From: an uncultured Clostridia bacterium
Lineage (GTDB): Bacteria; Bacillota; Clostridia; UBA1381
DNA: 6,247 nt
Direction: 5' to 3'
NCBI GenBank assembly: GCA_944391635.1
Contig: CALXUL010000317.1
Coordinates: 1-6,247 of the forward strand
The translations under genes and the position numbers were made by a program. Below, in pieces: positions 5,301 to 6,247 of this stretch. A model generated the notes under the pieces. It ran no database searches. It saw nothing but the letters and a program-made list of their open reading frames with translations, and was not told the origin of the DNA. Within the stretch, counting starts at the first letter, position 1; each line of letters starts with the position of its first letter.

Positions 5301-6247
5301 TTACTGATAAACCTGTTTCACGCCCTGTAAGAACCAATTATAAACCTTAGGTGCGCAATAATAGGTTTTTCTGTACTTTTTTTGGTCAATAACAACATTT
5401 CTGCCTATTAGCGCCGGCTCTCCCGCCTCTTCTATCATTCTTCTTCCAAGCGCATAAGCAATCTTTTTCGCCTCACTTCTCCACTTTTCAGCTGCCTCGT
5501 CAACACTCTTGTCCATATCAAGGCTGTAAAGCCATCTTCTGAACGGCTGGTCTATTTCATAATAAAATTCTTCTTTTGCTTTTTTGGCGCTGCCCTGTCC
5601 ATCTGTACCTGTTGCAACCTCTAAATCCTTCGCAAGCTTTCCTACCTTGCCTGCCAGGCTTTCACAATTATTTATTTCATCAATTACCATTCTCCGCCAT
5701 CTTTTTTCCATATCTGTTAATATCCTGCTATTAAAGGCAAGCGTATCGGAAAAAGTATTAGTTATCGCTGAAGATTGATGACTATCATATGCCACACTAA
5801 CAATTTTAAAATATAACATTCTTTGTCTATCTAATATCCTCTCTGCTTGCAGCAAAACTATCCAACTTACAACTCCGGGAGTATGCGCTTCAGAATTATC
5901 CGGAAATGCCGCAGGAAACTCCCGCCAAAACTGTTTTGAAAAGTCATGCCGCATAGGTTGATAACAAGTAGGTACTATATTTTCTTTCTGGTATTTACTC
6001 CATATTGTCATCTGTTCACAAAAAGCATTTTCTTCCTTGAAGAAATCTCCACCGAGAAGCGAAAAACCAACAACAAAATCATTTTGCCTGTTTAAAAAAA
6101 GACGCCGTGACTGTAACGTCAACAACCCGGCAGCATCCTCCGGCTGATATATTTTTGTTCGTTCTCCAATTCTGGGTTTGTCCGGTGCCCAACAGGGTTT
6201 TGGTTCTTGCCACAATTCCTCTGCATCGCGAAGCAATACCAAATTAA
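5301..6247 (-). CDS. cse1: Cas8e (Cse1/CasA), Cascade large subunit; 5' part missing at window edge
   Basis: Cse1 recognises the PAM, opens the target DNA and recruits Cas3. The reading frame is open to the right edge, so about 315 C-terminal codons are seen, while full-length members usually have about 500 or more residues. The leftmost in-frame TTG (6240-6242) is most likely an internal Leu codon, because the sequence following it is mid-protein Cse1 and no SD can be seen. Numbered from that codon, family features are GLLTLQSRRLFLNRQ (39-53), MTIWSKYQKENIVPTCYQPM (78-97) and the C-terminal four-helix bundle from about residue 165. That bundle includes EFYYEIDQPFRRWLYSLD (225-242) and ends in YNWFLQGVKQVY. 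No frameshift or internal stop is visible. The N-terminal domain and start lie outside the window, and cas3 would be expected further upstream. Confidence 0.96.
   Translation of the reverse strand, partial: NLVLLRDAEELWQEPKPCWAPDKPRIGERTKIYQPEDAAGLLTLQSRRLFLNRQNDFVVGFSLLGGDFFKEENAFCEQMTIWSKYQKENIVPTCYQPMRHDFSKQFWREFPAAFPDNSEAHTPGVVSWIVLLQAERILDRQRMLYFKIVSVAYDSHQSSAITNTFSDTLAFNSRILTDMEKRWRRMVIDEINNCESLAGKVGKLAKDLEVATGTDGQGSAKKAKEEFYYEIDQPFRRWLYSLDMDKSVDEAAEKWRSEAKKIAYALGRRMIEEAGEPALIGRNVVIDQKKYRKTYYCAPKVYNWFLQGVKQVYQ

Noticed and set aside
5301..6242. Treating the TTG at 6240-6242 as the real start of cse1
   Set aside because: The open frame continues to the window edge, and the first residues already correspond to the middle of Cse1. 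The gene is cut by the window, not short.

Overview
The window is most of a type I-E (E. coli-like) CRISPR-Cas locus. Every gene lies on the minus strand and is read right to left. In transcription order the genes are cas8e/cse1 (only its last ~315 codons, entering from the right edge), cse2 (cas11e), cas7e, cas5e, cas6e, cas1e, and a cas2e gene fused to a C-terminal DnaQ-like DEDDh exonuclease domain. A 44-nt AT-rich leader follows, and then a CRISPR array runs off the left edge. cas3, the usual first gene of a I-E operon, is not in the window. It could lie beyond the right edge, but that cannot be seen here.

The genes are packed as a single operon. Gaps are 0 to 18 nt, and strong AGGAGG/GAGGTG-type Shine-Dalgarno sites are often embedded in the end of the upstream gene. 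Base composition is moderately AT-rich. Strong SD sites, a repeat ending in GTGATCC (read on the minus strand) and a Cas2-DEDDh fusion suggest a Bacillota (Firmicutes) member; related fusions are known from streptococci and Megasphaera. Genus cannot be assigned from this window.

The parts work together as follows. Cse1, Cse2, Cas7, Cas5 and Cas6 form Cascade, the crRNA-guided surveillance complex. Cas6e cuts the hairpin repeats of the array transcript, Cas7 forms the backbone on the crRNA, Cas5 caps the 5' handle, and Cse1 reads the PAM. Cas1 and Cas2-DEDDh form the spacer integrase, and the exonuclease domain is expected to trim prespacers. The seven visible repeats are identical and all spacers are 33 nt, consistent with an active array and precise trimming.

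The main new observation is the start of cas2. The first ATG would remove the first beta strand of the Cas2 fold, lies 22 nt from the only good SD, and has no ATG, GTG or TTG upstream in frame. An AUU codon 7 nt after the SD (or one overlapping the cas1 stop as UAAUU) would restore a normal Cas2e N-terminus. This adaptation gene therefore probably initiates at a non-canonical AUU codon. Other points are the very short leader, a candidate array promoter overlapping the cas2 stop, and a pyrimidine as the first base of all seven spacers.
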